Below are positions 41,888-50,051 of a stretch of 64,000 bases of DNA, piece after piece. The notes under the pieces are model-generated. The model saw only the letters and a list, made by a program, of their open reading frames with translations, ran no database searches and was not told the origin of the DNA. The number at the start of each line of letters is the position of its first letter. Within the stretch, counting starts at the first letter, position 1. Both the position numbers and the translations under genes were made by a program. Location of the stretch: positions 2,232,001 to 2,296,000 of the forward strand of contig CBDFKC010000003.1 in the NCBI GenBank assembly GCA_965248685.1, read 5' to 3'. The DNA is from VYFG01 sp965248685. GTDB lineage: Bacteria > Pseudomonadota > Gammaproteobacteria > Arenicellales > Poriferihabitantaceae.

Positions 41888-42427
41888 ATGAACCGATTAG
41901 AAGACCTGTACAAGAGCGAAATCGCGCCCAAACTGAACGAACAGTTCAAGTTCAACAGTAGCATGCAAATTCCGCGTCTGACCAAGATTACCCTCAACAT
42001 GGGGCTTGGCGAGGCGGTTGCCAATAAAAATGTTTTGCAGACTGCCGCCGCCGACCTCGAGAAAATTTCCGGGCAAAAGCCGGTTATCACTAAAGCTAAA
42101 AAATCAGAGGCAGCCTTTAAGATTCGTGAAGGCTGGCCTGTGGGTGCGATGCTGACTTTACGTCGGGACCGGATGTATGAGTTTTTTGATCGATTGATTT
42201 CGGTTGCGATTCCCCGTATCAGAGACTTTCGTGGCCTCTCTGGGAAATCTTTTGATGGCCGAGGGAATTATGCGTTTGGTTTGAAAGAACAAATCGTATT
42301 CCCTGAAATCGACTACGATAATATCGATGCATTACGAGGTATGGATATTTGTATTACAACCAGTGCTCGGACTGACGAAGAAGCCTTGGCGCTTTTGCGA
42401 GCATTTAACTTTCCCATTAAGAGTTAG
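41888..42427 (+). CDS. rplE: 50S ribosomal protein L5
   Basis: Binds 5S rRNA and contacts P-site tRNA; 179 residues, same as E. coli. ATG at 41888 gives MNRLEDLYKSEIAPKLNEQF. Seen: IPRLTKITLNMGLGEA, GQKPVITKAKKSEAAFKIREG and the C-terminal TTSARTDEEALALLRAFNFP. Confidence 0.98.
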   Translation: MNRLEDLYKSEIAPKLNEQFKFNSSMQIPRLTKITLNMGLGEAVANKNVLQTAAADLEKISGQKPVITKAKKSEAAFKIREGWPVGAMLTLRRDRMYEFFDRLISVAIPRIRDFRGLSGKSFDGRGNYAFGLKEQIVFPEIDYDNIDALRGMDICITTSARTDEEALALLRAFNFPIKS

Positions 42428-42431
42428 CAAC

Positions 42432-42737
42432 ATGGCGAAGAAATCAATGATTGCCCGTGAGGCAAAGCGTACCAGCCTGGTCAATAAACATGCAGCCAAA
42501 CGCAAGTTACTGACCGAAGCTATTTCAAACCTTGAAACCAGCGCCGCCGACCAATGGGATGCAATGATCGCATTGCAAAAGATGCCGCGGGATTCGAGTA
42601 AAGCACGCCAACGTAACCGTTGTGCGCTTACCGGACGCCCGCATGGCTACTATCGCAAATTTGGTTTGTGTCGTAACAAACTGCGTGAAGTGATTATGCG
42701 CGGTGAGGCCCCTGGTGTTGTTAAATCTAGCTGGTAA
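42432..42737 (+). CDS. rpsN: 30S ribosomal protein S14 (zinc-independent form)
   Basis: Head protein, 101 residues. Start chosen at 42432 (MAKKSMIAREAKR), 4 bp after rplE. The long form without CxxC pairs: cysteines only in NRCALTGRPHGYYRKFGLCR. So it does not need zinc. Standard for Gammaproteobacteria. Confidence 0.97.
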   Translation: MAKKSMIAREAKRTSLVNKHAAKRKLLTEAISNLETSAADQWDAMIALQKMPRDSSKARQRNRCALTGRPHGYYRKFGLCRNKLREVIMRGEAPGVVKSSW

Positions 42738-42754
42738 TTGAAAGAGATATCGAT

Positions 42755-43150
42755 ATGAGTATGTCCGATCCAATCGCTGATATGTTAACCCGTATTCGCA
42801 ATGGTCTGCACGCGGAGAAACCAAGTGTTTCAATGCCGGCTTCAAAAATCAAGACCGCCATTGCCACCGTGCTTAAGCAGGAAGGCTATATAAAAGACTT
42901 CGAAGATCAGGGCGAAGGCGCGACCAAATCCCTCGATATTGAGCTCAAATATTTTCAGGGCGCACCGGTTATCGAGGAAATTCATCGAATCAGTAAACCT
43001 GGTTGCCGTGTCTATACCCACAGCAATGATATTCCGCGGGTACGGGATGGGTTGGGTGTGTCGTTAGTATCGACTTCCAAAGGTATTATGACCGACAAGA
43101 GCGCACGGGAATCCGGCGTTGGTGGTGAAATTTTGTGCACCGTGTTCTAG
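42755..43150 (+). CDS. rpsH: 30S ribosomal protein S8
   Basis: Central-domain assembly protein; in E. coli it represses the spc operon by binding rplE mRNA. 131 residues (E. coli 130). Seen: MSDPIADMLTRIRNG, ISKPGCRVYTHSNDIPRV, GLGVSLVSTSKGIMTDK and GGEILCTVF. The stop lies in the first unit of a 15-bp tandem duplication. Confidence 0.98.
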   Translation: MSMSDPIADMLTRIRNGLHAEKPSVSMPASKIKTAIATVLKQEGYIKDFEDQGEGATKSLDIELKYFQGAPVIEEIHRISKPGCRVYTHSNDIPRVRDGLGVSLVSTSKGIMTDKSARESGVGGEILCTVF

Positions 43151-43176
43151 TACAAATAAAGCTAGTACAAATAAAG
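43147..43176 (+). repeat. 15-bp exact tandem duplication at the rpsH end
   Basis: CTAGTACAAATAAAG occurs twice in direct succession (43147-43161, 43162-43176). The first unit contains the rpsH stop codon TAG; the second lies in the spacer before rplF. Looks like a recent slippage or recombination duplication. Confidence 0.9.
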
Positions 43177-43193
43177 ATTTAAGAGAATAGAAA

Positions 43194-43739
43194 ATGTCAC
43201 GTATCGCAAAAACTCCAATATCTGTCCCCACCGGGGTCGAGATAAATATCAATGGCGGTCAGATCAAGGCTAAAGGCCCCAAGGGTGAATTGGCGCTGAC
43301 TCTGGCTGACGGTATTAAACTTGAGCAACAAGATGGCATCCTAAAAGTTTTGGTCGAATCCGAAGATAAGAAAGTCAGCCAGAAACTGGTGGCAATGTCG
43401 GGTACCACAAGAGCTCTTTTGGACAATATTGTTACCGGTGTATCAACGGGGTTTGAAAAAACCTTGAATATTGTCGGGGTTGGCTATCGTGCACAGGCCC
43501 AGGGCAACAAGATTAATCTGACCTTGGGATTTTCCCATCCAGTGGTCTATGAACTTCCCGCTGCAGTTACTGCGGAAACCCCGAGCCAGACTGTTATCGT
43601 TCTGCGCTCATCCGATAAGCAGCTTCTCGGTCAGGTGGCCGCAGAAATTCGACAGTTTCGCCCACCCGAGCCATACAAAGGCAAGGGAGTTCGATATGCC
43701 GATGAGTACGTATTACGTAAACAAGCGAAGAAGAAATAA
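43194..43739 (+). CDS. rplF: 50S ribosomal protein L6
   Basis: Stalk-base protein; 181 residues (E. coli 177). Seen: SRIAKTPISVPTGVEININ, ALLDNIVTGVSTGFEKTLNI, VGVGYRAQAQG and the C-terminal signature RPPEPYKGKGVRYADEYV. Spc operon. Confidence 0.98.
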   Translation: MSRIAKTPISVPTGVEININGGQIKAKGPKGELALTLADGIKLEQQDGILKVLVESEDKKVSQKLVAMSGTTRALLDNIVTGVSTGFEKTLNIVGVGYRAQAQGNKINLTLGFSHPVVYELPAAVTAETPSQTVIVLRSSDKQLLGQVAAEIRQFRPPEPYKGKGVRYADEYVLRKQAKKK

Positions 43740-43786
43740 TAAGATATCAACATAGTATCTATATCTAATACAGAGAATTTTCTGAA

Positions 43787-44143
43787 ATGAGTGACAAGAA
43801 AAAATCGAGACAGAGACGGGCGCGTAAAACCCGGGCCAAGATCGCAGGCCTGGAAGCGGTCAGATTATCGGTACATAGAACACCGCGGCATTTCTATGCA
43901 CAGGTAATCGATTCCGCCGGTGAAAAAGTGTTAGCAGCGGCGTCTACCCTCAATTCTGACCTAAAGAAAGGATTGAAATATACCGGTAACGTTGAGGCTG
44001 CGAGCGCAGTTGGCAAATTGCTGGCAGAGAAAGCAATATCTGCGGGCGTAGAGGCTGTTGCATTTGACCGATCCGGGTTTCGCTATCATGGACGAATAAA
44101 AGCATTCGCCGATGCGGCCCGTGAAAACGGCTTGAAATTTTAA
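43787..44143 (+). CDS. rplR: 50S ribosomal protein L18
   Basis: 5S rRNA-binding protein; 118 residues. Seen: SVHRTPRHFYAQVIDSAGEK, LAEKAISAGVEAVAFDRSGF, RYHGRIKAFADAARENGL. Basic, Arg-rich N-terminal tail as usual. Confidence 0.97.
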   Translation: MSDKKKSRQRRARKTRAKIAGLEAVRLSVHRTPRHFYAQVIDSAGEKVLAAASTLNSDLKKGLKYTGNVEAASAVGKLLAEKAISAGVEAVAFDRSGFRYHGRIKAFADAARENGLKF

Positions 44144-44159
44144 GAATTAACTAATTATC

Positions 44160-44666
44160 ATGGCAAATCCACACGATCGCGAAAACTCCCGTAAAGACAA
44201 CTATCAAGAGCAATTGATTAATGTTCGACGGGTATCCAAGGTAGTTAAAGGCGGCCGCATCTTCGGCTTTTCGGCACTAACCGTTGTTGGAGACGGCGAA
44301 GGCCGTGTTGGTATGGGGCGGGGTAAAGCTCGGGAAGTACCATTGGCGGTACAAAAAGCGATGGATGATGCTCGTAGAAACATGTTTAAGGTCAACTTGG
44401 CGCGGGATACTATCCCTTACGCCATGGTTGGGCGTCATGGCGCTGCCCAGGTTGTATTGCGTCCGGCATCAGAAGGTACCGGTATTGTTGCAGGAGGCAC
44501 CATGCGAGCGGTATTTGAAGTGTTGGGACTGAATAACGTCTTGTCCAAGGTGATTGGTACCACTAATCCGGTTAATGTTACCCGGGCTACCATAGCAGCG
44601 TTAAAAAGTATGCATAGTGCCACCCATGTCGCGGCAAAACGCGGCAAAAGCGTTAAGGAACTTTAA
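44160..44666 (+). CDS. rpsE: 30S ribosomal protein S5
   Basis: Accuracy and mRNA-helicase protein; 168 residues. Seen: RVSKVVKGGRIFGFSALTVV, GDGEGRVGMGRGKAREVPLA, GTGIVAGGTMRAVFEVLG. The spectinomycin loop VSKVVKGGRIF looks wild type. Confidence 0.98.
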   Translation: MANPHDRENSRKDNYQEQLINVRRVSKVVKGGRIFGFSALTVVGDGEGRVGMGRGKAREVPLAVQKAMDDARRNMFKVNLARDTIPYAMVGRHGAAQVVLRPASEGTGIVAGGTMRAVFEVLGLNNVLSKVIGTTNPVNVTRATIAALKSMHSATHVAAKRGKSVKEL

Positions 44667-44716
44667 TTAGGTAACTTTAAATTAAATTTAGGCGCTGAAT
44701 AAACCGAGAAAGAACG

Positions 44717-44905
44717 ATGACAGAGCACAAAAAAATACAGGTAACGTTGATTCGCAGTATGAATGGTCGAATCAAGAAGCATCAGGCGTGCGTGCGTGGC
44801 CTGGGATTGCGTCGTATGCATCAGACTGTTGAAGTGATCGATACGCCGGAGAACCGGGGCATGATCAACAAGGTCCAATACATGCTCGAATGCAAAGAAG
44901 TTTAA
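44717..44905 (+). CDS. rpmD: 50S ribosomal protein L30
   Basis: Small 50S protein, 62 residues (E. coli 59). Seen: IQVTLIRSMNGRIKKHQACV, RGLGLRRMHQTVEVIDTPEN, GMINKVQYMLE. 14 bp before the rplO start chosen here. Confidence 0.96.
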   Translation: MTEHKKIQVTLIRSMNGRIKKHQACVRGLGLRRMHQTVEVIDTPENRGMINKVQYMLECKEV

Positions 44906-44919
44906 CCGGGATCAGATTA

Positions 44920-45360
44920 ATGACTATGCGATTAAATACAATTAAACCAGCCGCTGGTGCTAAGACCGTCGGCAAACGCGTCGGTAGGGGAATTGCTGCG
45001 GGTTCTGGAAAGACTGCTGGCCGCGGAACCAAGGGACAAAAGTCTCGCTCAGGCGGCTACCATAAAGTCGGTTTTGAAGGGGGCCAGATGCCACTTCAGC
45101 GCCGTCTGCCGAAACGTGGATTCAGTAGCCGGGTTAACATCAACTTTGCCGAGATTCGACTTCACGAACTGGATTTGGTCGAAGGTGACGTGGCCGATTT
45201 GAAGGCATTACAAAAAGCCGGCGTTATCGAGCTTCACATCGATCGGGCCAAGGTCATATTGTCGGGTGAAGTTAAACGCGCGATAACCGTTCAGGGGCTT
45301 GGTGCAACCAAAGGTGCTCGGGCGGCAATCGAACAGGCCGGAGGCAAGGTACTAGACTAG
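44920..45360 (+). CDS. rplO: 50S ribosomal protein L15
   Basis: Late 50S assembly protein. ATG at 44920 lies 8 nt after GGGA and gives 146 residues; the ATG at 44926 (MRLNTIKPAAG) matches the E. coli start and gives 144. Seen: GRGIAAGSGKTAGRGTKGQK, SRSGGYHKVGFEGGQMPLQR, RRLPKRGF. Stop shares bases with the GTG start of secY. Confidence 0.96.
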   Translation: MTMRLNTIKPAAGAKTVGKRVGRGIAAGSGKTAGRGTKGQKSRSGGYHKVGFEGGQMPLQRRLPKRGFSSRVNINFAEIRLHELDLVEGDVADLKALQKAGVIELHIDRAKVILSGEVKRAITVQGLGATKGARAAIEQAGGKVLD

Positions 45361-46697
45361 TGGCAAAGAAAGGCGCATCTTCGGCTGGCAGTCTCGCCAG
45401 CATGTCTGAACTCAAGCAGCGAATTCTGTTTGTGTTAGGGGCGCTTATTGTCTATCGCGTCGGGACATACATTCCGGTTCCTGGAGTTGACTCTAATGCA
45501 GTGGCGGCGTTGTTCGATCAGACTAAAGGTTCTATTGTTGACGTCTTCAATATGTTTTCTGGCGGCGCCCTCAGTAGGCTGTCTATTTTCGCCCTTGGGG
45601 TAATGCCCTATATTTCTGCTTCGATCATCATGCAGATGATGAGTGCAATTGTGCCTACCCTCGAGCAATTGAAGAAAGAGGGGGAATCCGGCCGACGCAA
45701 GATTACCCAATACACCCGCTATGGCACCGTAATTCTGGCGATCTTCCAGGCGATTGGAATTGCTGTCGCAATTGAAAGTCAGCAGGTCGGTGGAGCACCG
45801 GTTATTCTTATTCCAGGACTTGGTTTCAAAATCACCACCGCAGCGAGCCTGGTGGCTGGCACCATGTTCCTGGTCTGGCTCGGAGAACAAGTGACTGAAC
45901 GAGGAATAGGCAATGGTATATCGCTGATTATTTTCGCCTCAATCGTCTCTGGGCTGCCGTCCGCGGTGACCGGCACCCTGGAGTTGGCGCGAACTGGTGC
46001 GTTCAGCCCACTTTTTGTATTAGCGTTGTTTGTTGGAGCTATTGCGATTACCTTTTGCGTGGTATTTGTTGAACGTGGCCAGCGTCGTATCACGGTAAAT
46101 TATGCCAAGCGGCAACAGGGTCGAAAAATGATGGCAGGGCAGAGCAGTCATTTGCCGCTGAAGCTGAATATGGCTGGGGTAATACCACCTATTTTTGCTT
46201 CCAGTCTAATCTTGTTTCCTGCAAGTATTGGTAGCTGGTTTGGTCAGGCTGAAGGAATGGGCTGGTTAAGTGATATTGCTACCAAGCTACAGCCAGGAGA
46301 ACCGGTGTATACCCTGATCTATGGCGGGATGATCGTGTTCTTCTGTTTTTTCTATACTGCAATGGTGTTTAACCCCAACGATATTGCAGATAATCTGAAA
46401 AAATCTGGCGCATTCATACCAGGAATACGCCCCGGCGCCCAAAGTGCTAAGTACATCGACAGCGTGGTTTCCAAACTAACCCTGGTTGGAGCGATTTACA
46501 TCACAACGGTTTGTCTGATTCCCGAATTTCTTATTGTTAAATACAGCGTTCCATTTTATTTTGGTGGAACATCGCTGTTAATTATTGTAGTGGTGACCAT
46601 GGACTTAATTTCCCAGGTCCAGTCTCATTTGATGTCCCGGCAATACGAAAGCATATTGAAAAAATCTACCCTTACGGGCAATACCGGCTTGCGCTAG
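45360..46697 (+). CDS. secY: preprotein translocase subunit SecY
   Basis: Channel of the Sec translocon; 445 residues (E. coli 443) from a GTG overlapping the rplO stop. Ten hydrophobic segments can be followed, beginning with RILFVLGALIVYRVGTYIPV (TM1), plug region ALFDQTKGSIVDVFNMFSGG, ALGVMPYISASIIMQMM, and the C-terminal cytosolic tail ESILKKSTLTGNTGLR. Last but one gene of spc, before rpmJ. Confidence 0.98.
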   Translation: MAKKGASSAGSLASMSELKQRILFVLGALIVYRVGTYIPVPGVDSNAVAALFDQTKGSIVDVFNMFSGGALSRLSIFALGVMPYISASIIMQMMSAIVPTLEQLKKEGESGRRKITQYTRYGTVILAIFQAIGIAVAIESQQVGGAPVILIPGLGFKITTAASLVAGTMFLVWLGEQVTERGIGNGISLIIFASIVSGLPSAVTGTLELARTGAFSPLFVLALFVGAIAITFCVVFVERGQRRITVNYAKRQQGRKMMAGQSSHLPLKLNMAGVIPPIFASSLILFPASIGSWFGQAEGMGWLSDIATKLQPGEPVYTLIYGGMIVFFCFFYTAMVFNPNDIADNLKKSGAFIPGIRPGAQSAKYIDSVVSKLTLVGAIYITTVCLIPEFLIVKYSVPFYFGGTSLLIIVVVTMDLISQVQSHLMSRQYESILKKSTLTGNTGLR

Positions 46698-46742
46698 AGC
46701 AGGTCTGAATTAACTGGTAAGTGGACTTATAGGAGAACCAAA

Positions 46743-46856
46743 ATGAAAGTAAGAGCATCCGTGAAAAAGATCTGCAGAAACTGCAAGATCATTCGCCGAA
46801 ACCGAACCATTCGAGTAATTTGTACTGATCCCAGGCATAAACAACGCCAGGGCTAA
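46743..46856 (+). CDS. rpmJ: 50S ribosomal protein L36 (zinc form)
   Basis: 37-residue protein with AGGAG ribosome site. Starts MKVRASVKKICRNCKIIRR and ends DPRHKQRQG. The CxxC...C...H zinc set is complete (C11, C14, C27, H32 by my count), so this is the C+ paralogue. Sits between secY and rpsM as in E. coli. Confidence 0.95.
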   Translation: MKVRASVKKICRNCKIIRRNRTIRVICTDPRHKQRQG

Positions 46857-46861
46857 TTGGA

Positions 46862-46890
46862 TTGTGAACGGTGTGGGATTTTGTTAGAAT
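46862..46890 (+). promoter_or_regulatory. probable alpha-operon promoter
   Basis: -35 TTGTGA (46862-46867), 17-bp spacer, -10 TAGAAT (46885-46890), then CCGGCGCC. The same -10 and G+C-rich discriminator as the str promoter. About 50 nt leader to rpsM. Confidence 0.6.
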
Positions 46891-46948
46891 CCGGCGCCTT
46901 TTAAAATCCTCTCACCGATTGACTAAACCTAAATTCAGAGACTAAAAC

Positions 46949-47305
46949 GTGGCACGAATAGCTGGAATTAACCTGCCGAATCAAAAGCATATTGAGATTG
47001 GCCTGACCGCAATTTTCGGTATTGGGCGGCAGACTGCGCAAAATATCTGCGACGCTGCTGGTGTAGATCGTTCGACCAGGGTCCAGGACCTTGACGAAGA
47101 GCAGGCTGAGCGGTTGCGAGCTGAAACTGCCAAGTACGAAGTAGAAGGTGATTTACGCCGGGAAGTTTCCATGAACATCAAGCGATTGATGGATCTTGGC
47201 TGCTATCGGGGTCATCGTCATAGACGAGGACTGCCAGTTCACGGTCAACGTACCAAGACTAACGCACGAACCCGAAAAGGGCCACGTCGAGCTGTTAAAA
47301 AGTAA
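46949..47305 (+). CDS. rpsM: 30S ribosomal protein S13
   Basis: Head protein contacting P-site tRNA; 118 residues from a GTG start. Seen: ARIAGINLPNQKHIEIGLTA, IFGIGRQTAQNICDAAGV, GCYRGHRHRRGLPVHGQRTK. First gene of the alpha operon. Confidence 0.98.
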   Translation: MARIAGINLPNQKHIEIGLTAIFGIGRQTAQNICDAAGVDRSTRVQDLDEEQAERLRAETAKYEVEGDLRREVSMNIKRLMDLGCYRGHRHRRGLPVHGQRTKTNARTRKGPRRAVKK

Positions 47306-47318
47306 CCAAGAGTAAATT

Positions 47319-47717
47319 ATGGCAAAGGGCACTCCAAAGGCAACCAAAGCGAAAGCCAAGGTTCGAAAAAATGTATCTGAAGGTATCGCGCATGTTCACG
47401 CGACTTTCAACAATACTATAGTAACGATTTCGGACCGGCATGGTGACACTCTGTGTTGGGCGTCAGCAGGCAACTCGGGATTTAAAGGTTCACGTAAAAG
47501 CACACCATTCGCTGCCCAGATGGCGGCTGAATCCTGCGGTAAAAAAGCCCAGGAAATGGGCGTTAAGCAGCTTGAAGTTAAAGTTAAAGGTCCTGGTCCA
47601 GGCCGAGAATCAGCGGTACGTGCACTGAATGCACTGGGACTGGAAATTCACGCGATTTCAGATATTACTCCGATGCCCCACAACGGTTGTCGGCCACCCA
47701 AAAGACGACGAGTTTAA
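47319..47717 (+). CDS. rpsK: 30S ribosomal protein S11
   Basis: Platform protein near the mRNA exit; 132 residues (E. coli 129). Seen: GIAHVHATFNNTIVTISDRH, SAGNSGFKGSRKSTPFAAQM, ITPMPHNGCRPPKRRRV, the near-invariant C-terminus with the NG site of isoaspartate formation. Confidence 0.98.
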   Translation: MAKGTPKATKAKAKVRKNVSEGIAHVHATFNNTIVTISDRHGDTLCWASAGNSGFKGSRKSTPFAAQMAAESCGKKAQEMGVKQLEVKVKGPGPGRESAVRALNALGLEIHAISDITPMPHNGCRPPKRRRV

Positions 47718-47772
47718 CTCTGGTAACAAATTCATTAACTTGAATTAACTGAACGATTTTTCGGACAAGAAT

Positions 47773-48396
47773 ATGGCAAGATACATTGGACCAACCTGCA
47801 AACTAGCGCGACGAGAGGGCAGTGATCTGTTCCTTAAGAGCCCGGTTCGTACTATTGATTCAAAGTGTAAATTCGATCGTGCTCCCGGGGTTAAAGCGGG
47901 TGCCCGGCGACCGCGGACTACGGTTTATGGTACTCAGCTTCGTGAAAAACAGAAGCTTCGTAGAATTTACGGCATCATGGAAAAGCAGTTTCGTAGCTAC
48001 TATAAGGAAGCTGCGCGGTTGTCGGGATCGACCGGTTTGAATCTGCTGCAACTACTTGAGAGCCGTTTGGACAATGTGGTTTACCGCATGGGATTTGGCG
48101 TTACCAGGGCTGAATGTCGCCAACTGGTCAGTCACAAATCCGTTATGGTTAATGGTCGAAAGGTAAACATCGCTTCCTACAAGGTTATGCCGGGTGATGA
48201 AATCGAGATAGCTGCCAAGAGCAAGAAGCAATTGCGGATTACGTCGGCTCTGGAAATCGCCGAACAAATTGGCATTGTGCCATGGGTAGATGTAGACGTG
48301 GCGTCGGTTAAGGGGCAATTTAAATCATTGCCAGAACGAACAGATTTGCCACCCGATATCAATGAAGCGCTGGTCGTCGCATTGTATTCAAAATAG
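47773..48396 (+). CDS. rpsD: 30S ribosomal protein S4
   Basis: Primary 16S 5'-domain binder and, in E. coli, repressor of the alpha operon; 207 residues. Seen: ARYIGPTCKLARREGSDLFL, LLESRLDNVVYRMGFGVTRA, RQLVSHKSVMVNGRKVNIAS (S4 domain). Zinc-free form. 139 bp before rpoA. Confidence 0.98.
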   Translation: MARYIGPTCKLARREGSDLFLKSPVRTIDSKCKFDRAPGVKAGARRPRTTVYGTQLREKQKLRRIYGIMEKQFRSYYKEAARLSGSTGLNLLQLLESRLDNVVYRMGFGVTRAECRQLVSHKSVMVNGRKVNIASYKVMPGDEIEIAAKSKKQLRITSALEIAEQIGIVPWVDVDVASVKGQFKSLPERTDLPPDINEALVVALYSK

Positions 48397-48535
48397 TTAA
48401 GTCCAAGTAACACGTTTCAACACTGGAATCGCCCTAGCGCGGTTCTGCTGGATGGCCCAAATGGCGATCCAAACGGTAGCCGCGAAAACGGCCAAGATAT
48501 TTTTAAATTAACTTCGTCTTTAACGAGGAACACAT

Positions 48536-49555
48536 ATGCAGGACCCCACCATTGAGTTTCTAAGACCACGTCTGGTGGAAGCAAAAAATATCGACGAAAA
48601 GCATTCGAGAATTACCATTGAACCTCTTGAGAGAGGTTTCGGTCATACTCTTGGCAATGCGCTTCGCCGAATTTTGCTATCTTCCATGCCCGGTTGCGCT
48701 ATTACCGATGTCAGGATCGAAGGTGTATTACACGAATATTCTGCGCTCGAAGGAGTTCAGGAAGACGTGCTTGATATCCTGATGAACCTGAAGAGTCTGG
48801 CGCTGCAAATGCACACCCGTAATGAAGCCACCCTGAGCCTCAAGAAAAAAGGTCCCGGTACGGTCACCGCTGCGGATATCGAGGTAATTGACGATGTAGA
48901 AGTGGTTAATCCAAATCATCATATAGCCACGCTTTCAAAGCAAGGGCAGATTGAGATGGAGTTCACAGTGCGTCGTGGCAGAGGATATGAAACCGCTGAA
49001 AGCCGCCTACAAGACTCTGACGAAAGTCGGGCGGTAGGGGTTATGCAACTGGATTCTTCATTCAGCCCCATCGATAAAATTTCCTATACGGTGGAAGATG
49101 CCCGGGTTGAACAACGTACCGACCTTGATCGGCTGATTCTGGATATCGAATCCAACGGTTCAATTGATCCGGAAACTGCGGTGCGTCGGGCCGCCACCAT
49201 CCTACACGATCAAATTTCGGTGTTCGTTAATCTCGAAGAGTCGATGATTCAAAGCAAGGTTGAAGAAGAACCTGAAATTGACCCAATCCTGATTCGCCCG
49301 GTTGACGATTTGGAACTGACCGTACGGTCCGCAAACTGCCTGAAAGCCGAAAATATCTACTATATCGGTGATCTGGTTCAGCATACTGAAACTGAATTGT
49401 TGAAAACCCCAAATCTGGGTAAGAAATCGTTGACCGAAATCAAAGATGTTCTGGCACAGCGTAGCCTGGTACTGGGCGTCAAACTCGAAAACTGGCCGCC
49501 AGCTTCTTTGGTGAAAGAGGAAGAAAACAGCGGCTTTGGATTAGGTGGACTCTAA
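48536..49555 (+). CDS. rpoA: DNA-directed RNA polymerase subunit alpha
   Basis: Assembly platform and UP-element/activator contact; 339 residues (E. coli 329). Seen: N-terminal domain (LERGFGHTLGNALRRILLSS, ITDVRIEGVLHEYS), C-terminal domain (NCLKAENIYYIGDLVQHTET, LLKTPNLGKKSLTEIKDVL, KLENWPPAS). The UP-element Arg of the family consensus (R265 region RSANCLKAE) is present. Overlaps rplQ by 1 bp. Confidence 0.99.
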   Translation: MQDPTIEFLRPRLVEAKNIDEKHSRITIEPLERGFGHTLGNALRRILLSSMPGCAITDVRIEGVLHEYSALEGVQEDVLDILMNLKSLALQMHTRNEATLSLKKKGPGTVTAADIEVIDDVEVVNPNHHIATLSKQGQIEMEFTVRRGRGYETAESRLQDSDESRAVGVMQLDSSFSPIDKISYTVEDARVEQRTDLDRLILDIESNGSIDPETAVRRAATILHDQISVFVNLEESMIQSKVEEEPEIDPILIRPVDDLELTVRSANCLKAENIYYIGDLVQHTETELLKTPNLGKKSLTEIKDVLAQRSLVLGVKLENWPPASLVKEEENSGFGLGGL

Positions 49556-49947
49556 TGCGACATAAGATAGCAGGGCGCAGGCTCAACCGGACATCATCGC
49601 ACCGCAAGGCGATGATGGCAAACATGGCCAATTCATTATTTTTGCACGAGCAGATCAAAACAACCCTGCCCAAGGCAAAAGAATTGAGAAGAGTGGCTGA
49701 ACCATTGATTACTCTGGCGAAAACCTCTAACGTAGCCAATCGCCGTCTGGCTTTCTCGAGATTACGTGATCGAGCTATGGTAACCAAATTGTTCGATGAG
49801 CTAGGCCCCCATTTTCAGGAACGCCCAGGTGGGTATCTGCGCATTCTTAAGTGCGAAAATCGGAACGGTGACAATGCGCCGATGGCCTATGTCCAGTTGG
49901 TGGATCGCGATATGTCTCTGGAAGATGACGACGACTCAGACGATTAA
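49555..49947 (+). CDS. rplQ: 50S ribosomal protein L17
   Basis: Tunnel-exit protein; 130 residues. Seen: MRHKIAGRRLNRTSSHRKAM, NMANSLFLHEQIKTTLPKAK, RPGGYLRILKCENRNGDNAP. C-terminus ends in an acidic run (EDDDDSDD). Last gene of the cluster, followed by an intrinsic terminator. Confidence 0.98.
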   Translation: MRHKIAGRRLNRTSSHRKAMMANMANSLFLHEQIKTTLPKAKELRRVAEPLITLAKTSNVANRRLAFSRLRDRAMVTKLFDELGPHFQERPGGYLRILKCENRNGDNAPMAYVQLVDRDMSLEDDDDSDD

Positions 49948-49969
49948 CCTTTGATTGGGTTAGTGAAAG

Positions 49970-49994
49970 AAGGCGCTTTGTGGCGCCTTTTTTT
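49970..49994 (+). terminator. intrinsic terminator of the alpha operon
   Basis: AAGGCGC-TTTGTG-GCGCCTT stem-loop directly followed by TTTTT, 23 bp after the rplQ stop. Clear end of the more than 30-kb ribosomal/polymerase cluster. Confidence 0.92.
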
Positions 49995-50051
49995 ATTACG
50001 GCCAGCCTATATTGTGTATGATCTAAAGCATTTCTCGATTGAACATAGAGC

